From Nocardioides sp. IC4_145 (lineage in GTDB: Bacteria; Actinomycetota; Actinomycetes; Propionibacteriales; Nocardioidaceae), in the NCBI RefSeq assembly GCF_011250565.1, contig NZ_JAANMS010000034.1:1-53700 (forward strand): a stretch of DNA of 53,700 bases, in the 5' to 3' direction. The translations under genes were made by a program, and so were the position numbers. The notes beneath the pieces were generated by a model. The model saw nothing but the letters and a program-made list of their open reading frames with translations. It was not told where the DNA came from and did no database searches. Below, in pieces: positions 40,423 through 48,973 of the stretch. The first letter of the stretch is position 1, and the number at the start of each line of letters is the position of its first letter.

Positions 40423-41804
40423 GCCTGCTCACCGCCGTCCGCGGCCGGGTCGGACGTCGACGAGGCCGGCTCGCCCTCGTGCAGGCGCAGCGAGAGCCGG
40501 TCGATGCGCAGACCGTCCATGTGCTCGACGGTCAGCACGGCCAGCCGCTCGCGGGGCTGCTCGGGGTCGCTGGTGTCGGGGACGGGCACCTCGGCGATGT
40601 CGCCCGAGGCGGGCACCCGGCCGAGCACGCGCAGCACCAGTCCGGCGACGGTGTCGTAGTCCTCGTTCTCCGGCAGCTCGACCCCGGTGAGGTCCTCGAC
40701 CTCGTCGGGGCGCAGCAGCCCGGAGATCAACCAGCTGCCGTCGCGGCGCTGGCGGGCGCGGGAGCTCATCCGGTCGTGCTCGTCGGCGATGTCGCCGACG
40801 ATCTCCTCGACGACGTCCTCGAGGGTCACGATGCCCGCGTGGCCGCCGTACTCGTCCAGGACGACGGCCATCTGGAAGCTCTCGTTGCGCAGCTGGGCCA
40901 GCAGCGGGTCGAGCCGCAGCGTGTCGGGCACGACGATCGGCTTGGCCATCAGGTGCTTGACCTTCGTGGTGCTGCGCTCGTGCAGCGGCAGGGCCACGGC
41001 GTTCTTGACGTGGACCGTGCCGACCACGGCGTCCTCGTCGTCGAGCACGGGGAAGCGGGAGTGGCCGGTCGAGCGGGCCAGCTCGATCACGGCCGAGGCG
41101 CGGTCGTTGGCCTCCAGGCTGTGGGTGCGCACGCGCGGGGTCATGATCTCCCCCGCGGTGCGCGTGCCGAACTCCACCGAGCGCTCCATCAGCTCCGCGG
41201 TGTCGGCGTCGAGGGTGCCCTCGTCGGCCGAGCGCGCGATGAGCGAGGCGAGCTCCTGGGAGCTGCGCGCCGAGCGCAGCTCCTCCTGGGGCTCCATGCC
41301 GAGGCGGCGGACCAGCGCGTTGGCGGAGTTGTTGAGCACCCGGATCGGGCCGCGGTTGACCGCGGTGAACAGCCGCATCGGGCGCTGGGTGGCGCGGGCG
41401 ACCTGCAGCGGCAGCGCGATCGCGAGGTTCTTGGGCACCAGCTCGCCGAAGAGCATCGTCAGCACGGTGCCGATGACCAGGCCGAGGGCCACGGCGACCG
41501 GCGAGACGGCGCCGTCGGGCACGCCGAGCGCGCCGAGCGGCTCCTTGATCAGGTCCGCGATCGCCGGCTCGGCGAGGAAGCCGATGCCGAGGTTGGTGAC
41601 CGTGATGCCCACCTGGGCGCCGGAGAGCTGGGTCGACAGCGAGCGGAGCGCGGTCTGCACGCCGCGGGCGCCGGCGTCGCCGGCCTCCGCGGCCTGGGCG
41701 ACCTTGTTCCGGTCGACGGTGACGAGCGCGAACTCGGCGGCGACGAAGATGCCGCAGGCGACCACGAGCAGGAGCGCGATCGCGAGCAGGACGAGGGGGG
41801 TCAC
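40419..41804 (-). CDS. CNNM/HlyC-type transporter, full-length form
   Basis: 461 aa: DUF21 membrane domain (residues 1-200, with FVAAEFALVTVDRNKV and FGELVPKNLAIALPLQVA), two CBS domains (about 215-345), then a C-terminal transporter-associated (CorC_HlyC) domain with GLVLRVLGRVPASGD near 400. The start is a GTG whose ribosome site GGAG, 7 bases upstream, lies inside a hairpin. The GTG overlaps the stop of a 16-codon leader frame. These two features suggest translation control. Magnesium transport is the family's usual role. Confidence 0.9.
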   Translation of the reverse strand: MTPLVLLAIALLLVVACGIFVAAEFALVTVDRNKVAQAAEAGDAGARGVQTALRSLSTQLSGAQVGITVTNLGIGFLAEPAIADLIKEPLGALGVPDGAVSPVAVALGLVIGTVLTMLFGELVPKNLAIALPLQVARATQRPMRLFTAVNRGPIRVLNNSANALVRRLGMEPQEELRSARSSQELASLIARSADEGTLDADTAELMERSVEFGTRTAGEIMTPRVRTHSLEANDRASAVIELARSTGHSRFPVLDDEDAVVGTVHVKNAVALPLHERSTTKVKHLMAKPIVVPDTLRLDPLLAQLRNESFQMAVVLDEYGGHAGIVTLEDVVEEIVGDIADEHDRMSSRARQRRDGSWLISGLLRPDEVEDLTGVELPENEDYDTVAGLVLRVLGRVPASGDIAEVPVPDTSDPEQPRERLAVLTVEHMDGLRIDRLSLRLHEGEPASSTSDPAADGGEQA

Positions 41805-41851
41805 GGGAGCTCTCCGTCGGAGGAGAGCGGGCTACTTTGAGAGCCGTCCAT
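41801..41851 (-). CDS. Candidate 16-aa leader peptide of the CNNM operon
   Basis: A short frame, MDGSQSSPLSSDGELP, whose TGA overlaps the GTG of the CNNM gene in a GTGA. The hairpin that covers the CNNM ribosome site lies wholly inside this frame, so a ribosome reading it would open the hairpin. Its own ribosome site is weak (AGAGAA 7 bases before the ATG). The frame could be chance, since open frames are common at this GC. Confidence 0.45.
   Translation of the reverse strand: MDGSQSSPLSSDGELP
41809..41828 (-). promoter_or_regulatory. Hairpin sequestering the CNNM ribosome site
   Basis: On the minus strand GCTCTCC pairs perfectly with GGAGAGC across a 6-base loop (TCCGAC). The 3' arm contains the GGAG ribosome site of the CNNM gene, 7 bases before its GTG. 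A second GCTCTC at 41839-41844 could pair with the same arm, offering a switch between two structures. Confidence 0.6.
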
Positions 41852-42141
41852 CGGGGGTTCTCTGGGTCCTTGTCGTCTCAGGGCCGGGGAGCCGACCACG
41901 ATACAGGCGCCGCGCGGGCGCGGCACAGTCCTGACGGCCGTCTTCCCGTCGTCCTTCCGCCGCCCCCCACCGGCTCCTCGACCGTTCGCCGACCGGGCAT
42001 GACCCGGCCGGGCCATGACGCGCCGGAGGGTCAACGGAGGCGCGACGGCGGCTCGACGCGCCACACTGGTCGCCGGCGGCGGGGGGCTGCCGGTCCGACC
42101 CGTCGCGCGACGGGACCGTCCGAACCCCTGGGAGCATCACC
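41852..42141. other. Divergent leader/promoter region
   Basis: About 290 bases between the CNNM leader frame and the DUF1800 gene. No gene supported here. It must hold divergent promoters; I cannot place -10 and -35 boxes with confidence. The CNNM side is G/C-rich and could fold further. Confidence 0.5.
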
Positions 42142-43638
42142 GTGACCCACGCAGCCACCCGAGCCCGCACGGCGTACAAGCCGGCGCGGTTCCCCGGGGC
42201 GCCGCTGCTCGGGACCCAGGCCCGCCACCTCGTCGGCCGCTTCTCGTACGGCGTCACGCCGGCGCTCGCGGCGCAGGTGCGGGCCGCGGGCGGTGCCCAC
42301 CGCTGGTTCGAGCGGCAGCTGGAGCCGGGCCGGGTCGCGGACCGCCGCGCCGCCGGCCTGCGCGCGTGGTGGCCCAGCTTCGACCGCGGGCCCGCGGAGC
42401 TCTGGCAGCGCCAGGACCGCGAGATCGAGGGCGGCTGGGAGGTCATGGAGGACTACGCCCGCTGGGCGCTCGTCCGCCGGATCACCTCCGACCGGCAGGT
42501 GCTCGAGGTGATGACCGAGCTGTGGGAGAACCACTTCAACGTCCCGGCCGTCGGCGACGCCCAGTTCACCTACCGCGTCTCCTACGGCGACACCATCCGC
42601 AGCCACGCGCTCGGTCGCTTCGACGACCTGCTGCACGCGGCGGTCACGCACCCGGCGATGGGGATCTTCCTCGACAACGCCGTCTCGACCGCGCGGCACC
42701 CGAACGAGAACCTCGGCCGCGAGCTGCTCGAGCTGCACACCGTCGGTCGCGGGCAGTACTCCGAGGACGACGTGAAGGCGTCGGCGCGGATCCTCACCGG
42801 CTTCCGCGTCGACCTGTGGGACAGCTGGGAGGCGTCGTACTCCCCGCGTGACCACTGGACCGGGCCGGTGGAGGTCATGGGGTTCCGCGACCCGAACGCC
42901 GAGCGGGACGGCCGCCCCGTCGTGCGCCGCTACCTCTCCTACCTCGCCCACCACCCGGCGACCGCGCAGCGCGTCGCGCGCCGGCTCGCGGTGAAGTTCG
43001 TCCGCGACGACCCGCCGCAGGCCCTGGTGGACCGGCTCGCGAAGGTCTACCTCGACGCGGACACCGAGATCCGACCCGTGCTTCGCGCGCTGGTCGCGAG
43101 CCCCGAGTTCAAGGCGTCGGTCGGCAGCAAGGTGCGCGACCCGGGCGAGGACCTGGTCGCGACGTACCGGGTGCTCCGCGCCGAGCTCGCGCGTCCGCCC
43201 GCCGGTCGCGCGGGTGACGAGCACGCCGTCAAGGCGATGCTGTGGCAGGTCGGCAACCTCGGCACGAGCCCGTTCTCCTGGCCGCGCCCCGACGGGCAGC
43301 CGATCGACAGCGAGTCCTGGTCCTCGCCGTCGCGCGTGCTGGCCTCGATGGACCTGCACTGGGCGATGGCCGGCGGCTGGTGGCCCTCGAAGGGCATCAC
43401 CTACCGCACCCCGAGGCAGTGGCTGCCGCGCAAGAGGATCCGCTTCGACCTGTTCGTCGACCACCTCAGCCAGCAGCTGCTGCACCGACGTTCCACCGCC
43501 ACCCTGCTCCGCGCGTGCTGCGAGATGTGCGACGTCGCGCCCGGCGACGTGGTGAGCGCCGACCACCCGATCATCAAGTGGGACTTCCACCGCCTGCTCG
43601 GCACCGTCCTCGACTCCCCCGCCCACTTCACCCGGTGA
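42142..43638 (+). CDS. DUF1800 domain protein
   Basis: 498 aa. DUF1800 blocks are visible: HLVGRFSYGVTPALAAQ near residue 30, TELWENHFNVPA near 130, and LGRELLELHTVGRGQYSEDDV near 190-210. The family is helical and nearly always paired with a DUF1501 gene, as here (5 bases apart). The pair's function is unknown; it is common in actinobacteria and planctomycetes. No signal peptide is evident, while the partner has a Tat signal. The GTG start has GGGAG at 7 bases. Confidence 0.92.
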   Translation: MTHAATRARTAYKPARFPGAPLLGTQARHLVGRFSYGVTPALAAQVRAAGGAHRWFERQLEPGRVADRRAAGLRAWWPSFDRGPAELWQRQDREIEGGWEVMEDYARWALVRRITSDRQVLEVMTELWENHFNVPAVGDAQFTYRVSYGDTIRSHALGRFDDLLHAAVTHPAMGIFLDNAVSTARHPNENLGRELLELHTVGRGQYSEDDVKASARILTGFRVDLWDSWEASYSPRDHWTGPVEVMGFRDPNAERDGRPVVRRYLSYLAHHPATAQRVARRLAVKFVRDDPPQALVDRLAKVYLDADTEIRPVLRALVASPEFKASVGSKVRDPGEDLVATYRVLRAELARPPAGRAGDEHAVKAMLWQVGNLGTSPFSWPRPDGQPIDSESWSSPSRVLASMDLHWAMAGGWWPSKGITYRTPRQWLPRKRIRFDLFVDHLSQQLLHRRSTATLLRACCEMCDVAPGDVVSADHPIIKWDFHRLLGTVLDSPAHFTR

Positions 43639-43643
43639 CCGCC

Positions 43644-44915
43644 ATGACCTCTGCTGCCCTGCCCGGCTCCCCCGCCGCCTCCGGTGCCTGCTGCGAGGAG
43701 TTCGCCCGCGTCTCCCGCCGCGGCCTGCTCGGTGGCGCGCTGGCCCTCGCCGGAACCGCCACCGCGATCGGCTCCGCCGTCGTCACCGCCTCGCCCGCCC
43801 GCGCCGCGAGCGCCGACTCGGTGCTGGTCGTGCTGTCCCTGCGCGGCGCCGCCGACGGGCTCTCGTTGGTCGTCCCCCACGGCGACCCCGTCTACTACGA
43901 GGCCCGGCCGCGGATCGCCGTGCCGGCCGCCAGCCTGGTCGCCAAGGACGACATGTTCGGGCTGCACCCGAACCTCGCGCCGCTCCTGCCGCTGTGGCGC
44001 TCGGGCCGCCTCGCCGCGGTGCACGCCACCGGGCTGCACGCGCCGAACCGCTCGCACTTCGCCGCCATGGAGGAGGTCGAGGACGCCAACCCCGGGTCCG
44101 CCGCCCGCCAGGGCTGGCTCAACCGGCTGATCGGCACCGACGCGAACCGCTCGCCACTGCAGGCGGTCAACCTCGGCGGGGGCGTGCTCCCCGCGAGCCT
44201 GTACGGCGTCGAGCCGGTCATGTCGACCGGGTCCGTCGACGCGGTCTCCATCCCCGGCGACGACAAGTGGGACACCAAGGGCGGCCGCGTCCGCTCGCTG
44301 CACACCCTCTGGGACGGCGAGTCCGGGCCGCTCGGCCGCGCCGTCGGCTCGGCGTTCTCGGCGGTGAAGTCCTTCGGACCCGCACGCGAGACACCCGACC
44401 GTGCCGCGTCGTACCCCCGCAGCGACCTGGGCCGCGCGCTCGCCGAGGTCGCCCGCGTGGTGCGCGGGGACGTCGGCGTCGAGGTCGTCACCGTCGACCA
44501 GGGCGACTGGGACATGCACTCCGACCTCGGCACGCTCGAGTGGGGCCGGATGAAGCGCAACGCCGAGGACCTCGCCGCCTCGATCGCCGCGTTCTTCGCC
44601 GACCTCGGCGGGCTCGCCTCCAAGGTCACGCTGGTGACGATCAGCGAGTTCGGCCGCCGGGTCGTCGAGAACGACAGCACCGGCCTCGACCACGGCTACG
44701 GCAACGTCATGCTGCTGGCGGGCGCGGGGGTCAAGGGCGGCCGGTACTACGGCACCTGGCCGGGCCTCGCAGGCACCCTCGACGCCGACCTGCTGGTGAC
44801 CACCGACTACCGCAGCGTGCTCGCCGAGGTGGTCTCCACCCGGTTTGGCGCGTCCACCGCGAAGGTGTTCCCCGGCTTCCGGCCCGAATCGGTCGGGGTC
44901 ATGACCTCCCTCTAG
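43644..44915 (+). CDS. DUF1501 domain protein with Tat signal
   Basis: 423 aa. The Tat signal has the twin-arginine motif VSRRGLLGGALALAG near residues 25-39 and an Ala-rich cleavage site near 57 (ARA). The DUF1501 domain is alkaline-phosphatase-like: LVVLSLRGAADGLSLVVPHGD near 65-82, HATGLHAPNRSHFAAME near 134, QGDWDMHSDLG near 286, and DHGYGNVMLLAG near 352. Probably exported folded. Its DUF1800 partner lies immediately upstream. The last 17 bases overlap the convergent AAA ATPase gene. Confidence 0.93.
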   Translation: MTSAALPGSPAASGACCEEFARVSRRGLLGGALALAGTATAIGSAVVTASPARAASADSVLVVLSLRGAADGLSLVVPHGDPVYYEARPRIAVPAASLVAKDDMFGLHPNLAPLLPLWRSGRLAAVHATGLHAPNRSHFAAMEEVEDANPGSAARQGWLNRLIGTDANRSPLQAVNLGGGVLPASLYGVEPVMSTGSVDAVSIPGDDKWDTKGGRVRSLHTLWDGESGPLGRAVGSAFSAVKSFGPARETPDRAASYPRSDLGRALAEVARVVRGDVGVEVVTVDQGDWDMHSDLGTLEWGRMKRNAEDLAASIAAFFADLGGLASKVTLVTISEFGRRVVENDSTGLDHGYGNVMLLAGAGVKGGRYYGTWPGLAGTLDADLLVTTDYRSVLAEVVSTRFGASTAKVFPGFRPESVGVMTSL

Positions 44916-46344
44916 GCGCCGGGTCGGTCGAGCCGAGCAGCGCGCGCGTGAGCGCCGCCGAGTCGGACTGCAGCGCGGCGCTGGCGGCGACGAGGTCCTC
45001 GTCGCCGGGCTCGCGCTCGTCGACCGCCGCCAGGAGCACCGCCCGGCGTACCAGCTCCTTGGCGTACGACGCCGTGGTGCCGGCGGAGTCGCGCGCGGCG
45101 CGCGCCACGGCTTCGGGGCTGAAGCCCACCTGGGTGCCGTAGAGCTCGATCAGCGCCCGGCGTGCCGGTTCGTCCGGCAGGGGGACCTCGACGGCCAGGT
45201 CCACCCGACCGGGACGCTGGGCCAGCGCCCTCTCCAGTGCCTCGGCGCGGTTGGTGGTGAGCAGGAAGACGACGTCAGCATCGGCGTCGAGCCCGTCCAT
45301 GGCGTCCAGCAGGGTGAAGAGCATCGGGGACGGGCCGCCGCCGTAGTGGTGGTCGCGGTCCTCGGCGATGAGGTCGCAGTCCTCGATCACGACGATCGCG
45401 GGCTGATGGGCGCGGGCGATCTGGGCCGCCGCGGCGACGTGCACCATCTGGGTGCCGCTCAGCAGCACCACGGTGGTGTCCGACGTCGCCCCCACCAGGT
45501 GGCGCACGGTGTGGGTCTTGCCCGTGCCGGGCGGGCCGTAGAGCAGCACGCCCCGCTTCAGGTGCTGGCCCTTCGCCAGCAGGCGGTCGCGGTGCTCGGC
45601 CAGGCCGACGACGTGGGCACGCACCTGCTCCAGCGTGCCTTCGGGCAGGACGACGTGCTCGGCCGGCACCAGCGGCCGGTGGTGGAACGTCACGCCCGAC
45701 AGCGACCGCTCGTAGGGACTGCCGCTGAAGCTGACCACCTGGCGCCACAGGACGCTGTGGCGCATCGCCTGCTCCCGGAGCTCCGACAGCAGCGAGGTGA
45801 CCGCGTCAGGCTCCGCGCCCAGGACCTCCAGGCGAGGCTCCGAGCCGTGCTGCGGGTTGCCGGTCCGCTGGAGGACGACCACCGGCGAGCCGTCGTGGTG
45901 GAACAGGTGCATGCCGAACGCGACCGTGGCCCGCTCCGTGTCGGGCCCGGTGGCCACGTTGAGCCGGTCGACCTGGCCGGTGCGGAAGCGGCCCCACTCC
46001 GCGTGGGCCATCAGGTCACCCAGCGAGCTGTGGTGGCGCTGGTCGCCGCCCCCGACCCCCACCAGCCGTGCCGCGGGGTCGCGCGCGGCGACCGCCGCCA
46101 GCGCGATGTCGGTGTCGGCCCACCGGTGGGCCGGCACCGGCTCCACCACCACCGGGAGCGTGTCTGCCGTGACCCCGAGGTGCGCGTCGAGGACCGGCAT
46201 CAGGTCGTCGCCGCGCCGGGCGGCGGGCTCCTCGCGGACGAGCTGCCCCAGCACCCGCGTCAGGGCTGCTCGCAGCTCGGCGTCGTCCTGCTCGCGGGCC
46301 TGGTCGTAGGCCTGGTCGCGTTCCTCGTGCTCAGCGCTGGTCAC
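44899..46344 (-). CDS. AAA-family ATPase, single AAA domain
   Basis: 481 aa from a GTG (VTSAEHEERD). Residues 1-235 form an unrecognised N-terminal domain. The AAA module follows: Walker A YGPPGTGKTH near 270, Walker B VIEDCDLI near 318, sensor-1 FLLTTNRAE near 355, and arginine-finger region LAQRPGRVDLAV near 370. The module resembles the FtsH/CDC48 group but carries no protease or membrane segment. It could remodel or unfold a client protein. It is divergent from the reductase-like gene, with the KstR-like palindrome between them. Client unknown. Confidence 0.85.
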   Translation of the reverse strand: MTSAEHEERDQAYDQAREQDDAELRAALTRVLGQLVREEPAARRGDDLMPVLDAHLGVTADTLPVVVEPVPAHRWADTDIALAAVAARDPAARLVGVGGGDQRHHSSLGDLMAHAEWGRFRTGQVDRLNVATGPDTERATVAFGMHLFHHDGSPVVVLQRTGNPQHGSEPRLEVLGAEPDAVTSLLSELREQAMRHSVLWRQVVSFSGSPYERSLSGVTFHHRPLVPAEHVVLPEGTLEQVRAHVVGLAEHRDRLLAKGQHLKRGVLLYGPPGTGKTHTVRHLVGATSDTTVVLLSGTQMVHVAAAAQIARAHQPAIVVIEDCDLIAEDRDHHYGGGPSPMLFTLLDAMDGLDADADVVFLLTTNRAEALERALAQRPGRVDLAVEVPLPDEPARRALIELYGTQVGFSPEAVARAARDSAGTTASYAKELVRRAVLLAAVDEREPGDEDLVAASAALQSDSAALTRALLGSTDPAPRGRS

Positions 46345-46441
46345 GACCGCGAACCTAGCGGCGCACGACGTCCGCGCGCGCTCGATCTGCGGGAGGCCGA
46401 CGGTCCCGCCGGCGAGGTCGGCCCGGTCGCCGCCCCTGGAC

Positions 46442-46455
46442 GAGAACACGTTCTA
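46442..46455. promoter_or_regulatory. KstR-like palindrome
   Basis: GAGAACACGTTCTA, a 14-base palindrome matching the TnnAACnnGTTnnA operator of the TetR-type regulator KstR except at the first base. It lies 18 bases before the ATG of the reductase-like gene and about 100 bases before the AAA ATPase start on the other strand. KstR represses sterol catabolism genes in mycolic-acid actinobacteria. Presence of a KstR homolog in this organism is not shown by the window. Confidence 0.5.
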
Positions 46456-46473
46456 CCCGTCACAGTGGCGCCC

Positions 46474-47523
46474 ATGCGCGTCATCCAGTGGGCCACCGGC
46501 GGCGTCGGCCGGGCCGCGATCGAGACCCTGCTGCTCCACCCCGACCTCGAGCTCGTCGGGTGCTGGGTGCACTCCGCGGACAAGCACGGCCGCGACGTCG
46601 GCGAGCTCCTCGGGCGCGAGCCCCTCGGCCAACGCGCGACCTCCAGCAAGGAGGAGGTCCTCGCGATGGACGCCGACTGCGTCCTCTACGCGCCGCTCGT
46701 CCCCGACCGCGACGACGTCGCCGCGCTGCTGCGGTCGGGCAAGAACGTCGTCACGCCGGTCGGCTGGTTCTACCCCTCCGAGCGCGACCGCGCACCGCTC
46801 GCCGCCGCGTGCGAGGAGGGCGGCACGACCCTGCACGGCACGGGCATCAACCCCGGCGGGATCACCGAGCTGCACCCGCTGATGTTCTCGGCGCTCTCGT
46901 CGGCGGTGACGTTCGTGCGGGGCGAGGAGTTCTCCGACATCCGCACCTACGACGCCCCCGACGTCGTGCGGCACATCATGATGTTCGGCGGACTGCCCGA
47001 GGAGGCGATGGGCGGGCCGATGCTGAAGCTGCTCTCCGGCGGCTTCCGCCAGTCGGTGCGGATGTGCCTGGACGCGCTCGGCTTCAGCGCGGACGCCGAG
47101 CTCCGCACCTCCCAGGAGATCGCGGTCGCGACAGCGCCGATCGACTCCCCCATCGGCACCATCGAGCCCGGCCGCGTCGCGGGTCAGCGGTTCGTGTGGG
47201 AGGCGGTCGTCGGCGACCGGGTCGTCGTGCGGGTCGCCGTCAACTGGCTCATGGGCGAGGAACACCTCGACCCGCCGTGGTCGTTCGGCCCCGAGGGCGA
47301 GCGGTTCGAGGTCGAGGTGCAGGGCGACCCGCCGGCGTACGTCACGATCAAGGGCTGGCAGCCCGACTCGGTCGCCGCCGGGCTGGTCCGCAACCCCGGC
47401 GTCGTCGCCACCGCGGCCCACTGCGTCAACTCGATCCCGTACGTCGTCGCCGCTCCGCCCGGCATCCGGACCTACCTCGACCTCCCGCTCGTCGCCGGCC
47501 GCGCCCACCCCGACCTCGCCTAG
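46474..47523 (+). CDS. Dihydrodipicolinate-reductase-like NAD(P)-dependent oxidoreductase
   Basis: 349 aa. The Rossmann start is VIQWATGGVGRAAI at residues 3-16 (a GxGxxG-like turn), followed by VLYAPLVPDRDDVAALLRSGKNVVTPVGWF and GTGINPGGITELHPL. These mark the 'dihydrodipicolinate reductase N-terminal / amine dehydrogenase' group (2,4-diaminopentanoate-dehydrogenase-like), common in mycobacteria and related genera, not the lysine-pathway DapB. The substrate is unknown. A KstR-like palindrome upstream hints at sterol or lipid metabolism. Palindrome C follows its stop. Confidence 0.82.
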   Translation: MRVIQWATGGVGRAAIETLLLHPDLELVGCWVHSADKHGRDVGELLGREPLGQRATSSKEEVLAMDADCVLYAPLVPDRDDVAALLRSGKNVVTPVGWFYPSERDRAPLAAACEEGGTTLHGTGINPGGITELHPLMFSALSSAVTFVRGEEFSDIRTYDAPDVVRHIMMFGGLPEEAMGGPMLKLLSGGFRQSVRMCLDALGFSADAELRTSQEIAVATAPIDSPIGTIEPGRVAGQRFVWEAVVGDRVVVRVAVNWLMGEEHLDPPWSFGPEGERFEVEVQGDPPAYVTIKGWQPDSVAAGLVRNPGVVATAAHCVNSIPYVVAAPPGIRTYLDLPLVAGRAHPDLA

Positions 47524-47579
47524 CCCGCCGCAGACGCCGCCTCGGCCGATCTCTCCACAGGCGCGGGACCGGCGGCGGC

Positions 47580-47640
47580 GTAGTCCGTGACGTTCCGCAG
47601 GGCGATCGGGCCGATCCGCCTGCCGGACGTCACGGACTAC
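47580..47640. repeat. Long intergenic palindrome C (30-bp arms)
   Basis: Two 30-bp arms around a single centre base; 26 of 30 positions pair and the outer 14 bp (GTAGTCCGTGACGT) are perfect. It sits between convergent genes, 57 and 31 bases from their stops, so it may end transcription from both. Its AGTCCGTGAC core is nearly the same as AGTCCGTTAC in palindrome A, which argues that the two belong to one repeat family. No T-run. Confidence 0.8.
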
Positions 47641-47670
47641 CCAGGCACGCAGTCGTCACGCAGCCGGTGC

Positions 47671-48867
47671 TCAGCCGTCGGCGGCCGAGTCACCGGCCGA
47701 GTCACCGGCGTCGCCGAGTGGCTCGTCCCGGAGGCGGCCCCCGCGCCGCTCGGCGCGGGCGTCGGCCGCCTCGTCGCCGTGGAACAGCCCCGAAGAGCGG
47801 TCGTCCCGGTCGGTGTCAGGCGCGCCGGCGGCCGGTGCGACGCGGTCGACGAGCTCGACGCGCTGGCGCGGGAGGCCGGCGTCCTCGTGCTCGCGGACCC
47901 AGGCGACCAGCTGCTCACGGACGAAGCACCGCAGGTCGAACAGGCGTGGCGCGTCGGCGGCGGTCACCAGCACCCGCACGCGCACCCAGCCCCCGACGGC
48001 GTCGGTCACCTGGAGCACCTTCACGCGCCCGTCCCACAGGTCGGTGCGGTCGAGCACCCGGTCCAGCTCCTCGCGCATGCCGGCGACGTCGACGCGCCAG
48101 TCGACGTCGAGCTCGACCGCGCCCAGCAGCTCTGAGCTGTGGCGGGTCCAGTTCTGGAACGGCGTGCTCGTGAAGTACGTGCACGGCAGCACCAGCCGCC
48201 GATCGTCCCAGGCGCGGACGACGACGTAGCTGAGCGTGATCTCCTCGATCCAGCCCCACTCCTCGTCGACGATGACCACGTCGTCGATGCGCACCGCGTC
48301 GCTGAAGGCCAGCTGCAGCCCGGCGAAGACGTTGCTCAGGGTGCTCTGCGCCGCGACGGCGGCGACCACGCTCAACAGACCGGCCGAGGCCAGCACGCTC
48401 GCGCCGACGGCCTCGACCCCGGGGAAGCTGAGCAGCACCGCTCCGGTGACGATGACGACGCCGGCGGCGATGGTGAGCCGGCGGATGATGAGGACCTGGG
48501 TGCGCAGCCGACGCGCGTGGCGGTTGTCCGGGACGTCGGTGCGGTTGCGCCGCAGGCTGACGTCCTCGACGAAGAGGACGGCGGCGGTGAGCAGCCAGCC
48601 CACGGCCGCGATCGTGAGCACCTCCTCGACCTGGTGCAGCCAGCCCCAGTCGGCGTCCTGCGAGCGCTCGACCCGGTTCAGCACGGGTCGCAGTGCCAGG
48701 ACGACGACCAGCACGCGGAACGGGATCCGCACGACGCGGTGCAGGTGCGCGGCGGGCTGCCAGCGGCGCCCGAGCAGCGTCGCGGCGAGCCGCGACAGCA
48801 CGATGACCGCCAGCGCGACCGCCAGCGCGATGCCGCCGGCGACCATGTCGTCGCTCCAGCGGTCCAC
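47671..48867 (-). CDS. Mechanosensitive ion channel, MscS family
   Basis: 398 aa. Membrane segments lie near residues 10-30, 45-62, 80-100 and 130-150. The pore-lining MscS helix follows, with SVLASAGLLSVVAAVAAQSTLSNVFAG near 155-182, then the beta domain (IDDVVIVDEEWGWIEEITLSYVVVRAWDDRRLVLP) and the alpha/beta domain. An Asp/Arg-rich tail follows residue 350. Such channels open under membrane tension and release solutes. The tail is not typical and may be disordered. It is followed upstream on its strand by small protein genes. Confidence 0.92.
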   Translation of the reverse strand: MDRWSDDMVAGGIALAVALAVIVLSRLAATLLGRRWQPAAHLHRVVRIPFRVLVVVLALRPVLNRVERSQDADWGWLHQVEEVLTIAAVGWLLTAAVLFVEDVSLRRNRTDVPDNRHARRLRTQVLIIRRLTIAAGVVIVTGAVLLSFPGVEAVGASVLASAGLLSVVAAVAAQSTLSNVFAGLQLAFSDAVRIDDVVIVDEEWGWIEEITLSYVVVRAWDDRRLVLPCTYFTSTPFQNWTRHSSELLGAVELDVDWRVDVAGMREELDRVLDRTDLWDGRVKVLQVTDAVGGWVRVRVLVTAADAPRLFDLRCFVREQLVAWVREHEDAGLPRQRVELVDRVAPAAGAPDTDRDDRSSGLFHGDEAADARAERRGGRLRDEPLGDAGDSAGDSAADG

Positions 48868-48870
48868 GGC

Positions 48871-48969
48871 TCAGAGGAGCATGAGCACGGCGACGAGGAC
48901 CGCCGTGATCACCAGCGACACCAGGATCGACCCGGCGCAGCCGAGGCGGTTGCTGAAGAAGAAGAACAC
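48871..48969 (-). CDS. 32-aa single-TM membrane peptide
   Basis: From a GTG, the product is FFFFSNRLGCAGSILV followed by a Leu/Val-rich membrane segment ending LMLL. The Phe-rich start, short RLGC turn and hydrophobic end make a compact membrane peptide. It lies 4 bases after the acidic protein gene and 3 bases before mscS, so probably translated with them. A GGAG lies 10 bases before the GTG. Function unknown. Confidence 0.6.
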   Translation of the reverse strand: MFFFFSNRLGCAGSILVSLVITAVLVAVLMLL

Positions 48970-48973
48970 CGGC

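Noticed and set aside
41852..42000. Known magnesium (M-box) or manganese (yybP-ykoY) riboswitch before the CNNM genes
   Set aside because: I looked for the conserved loop sequences of both classes and did not find them in order.
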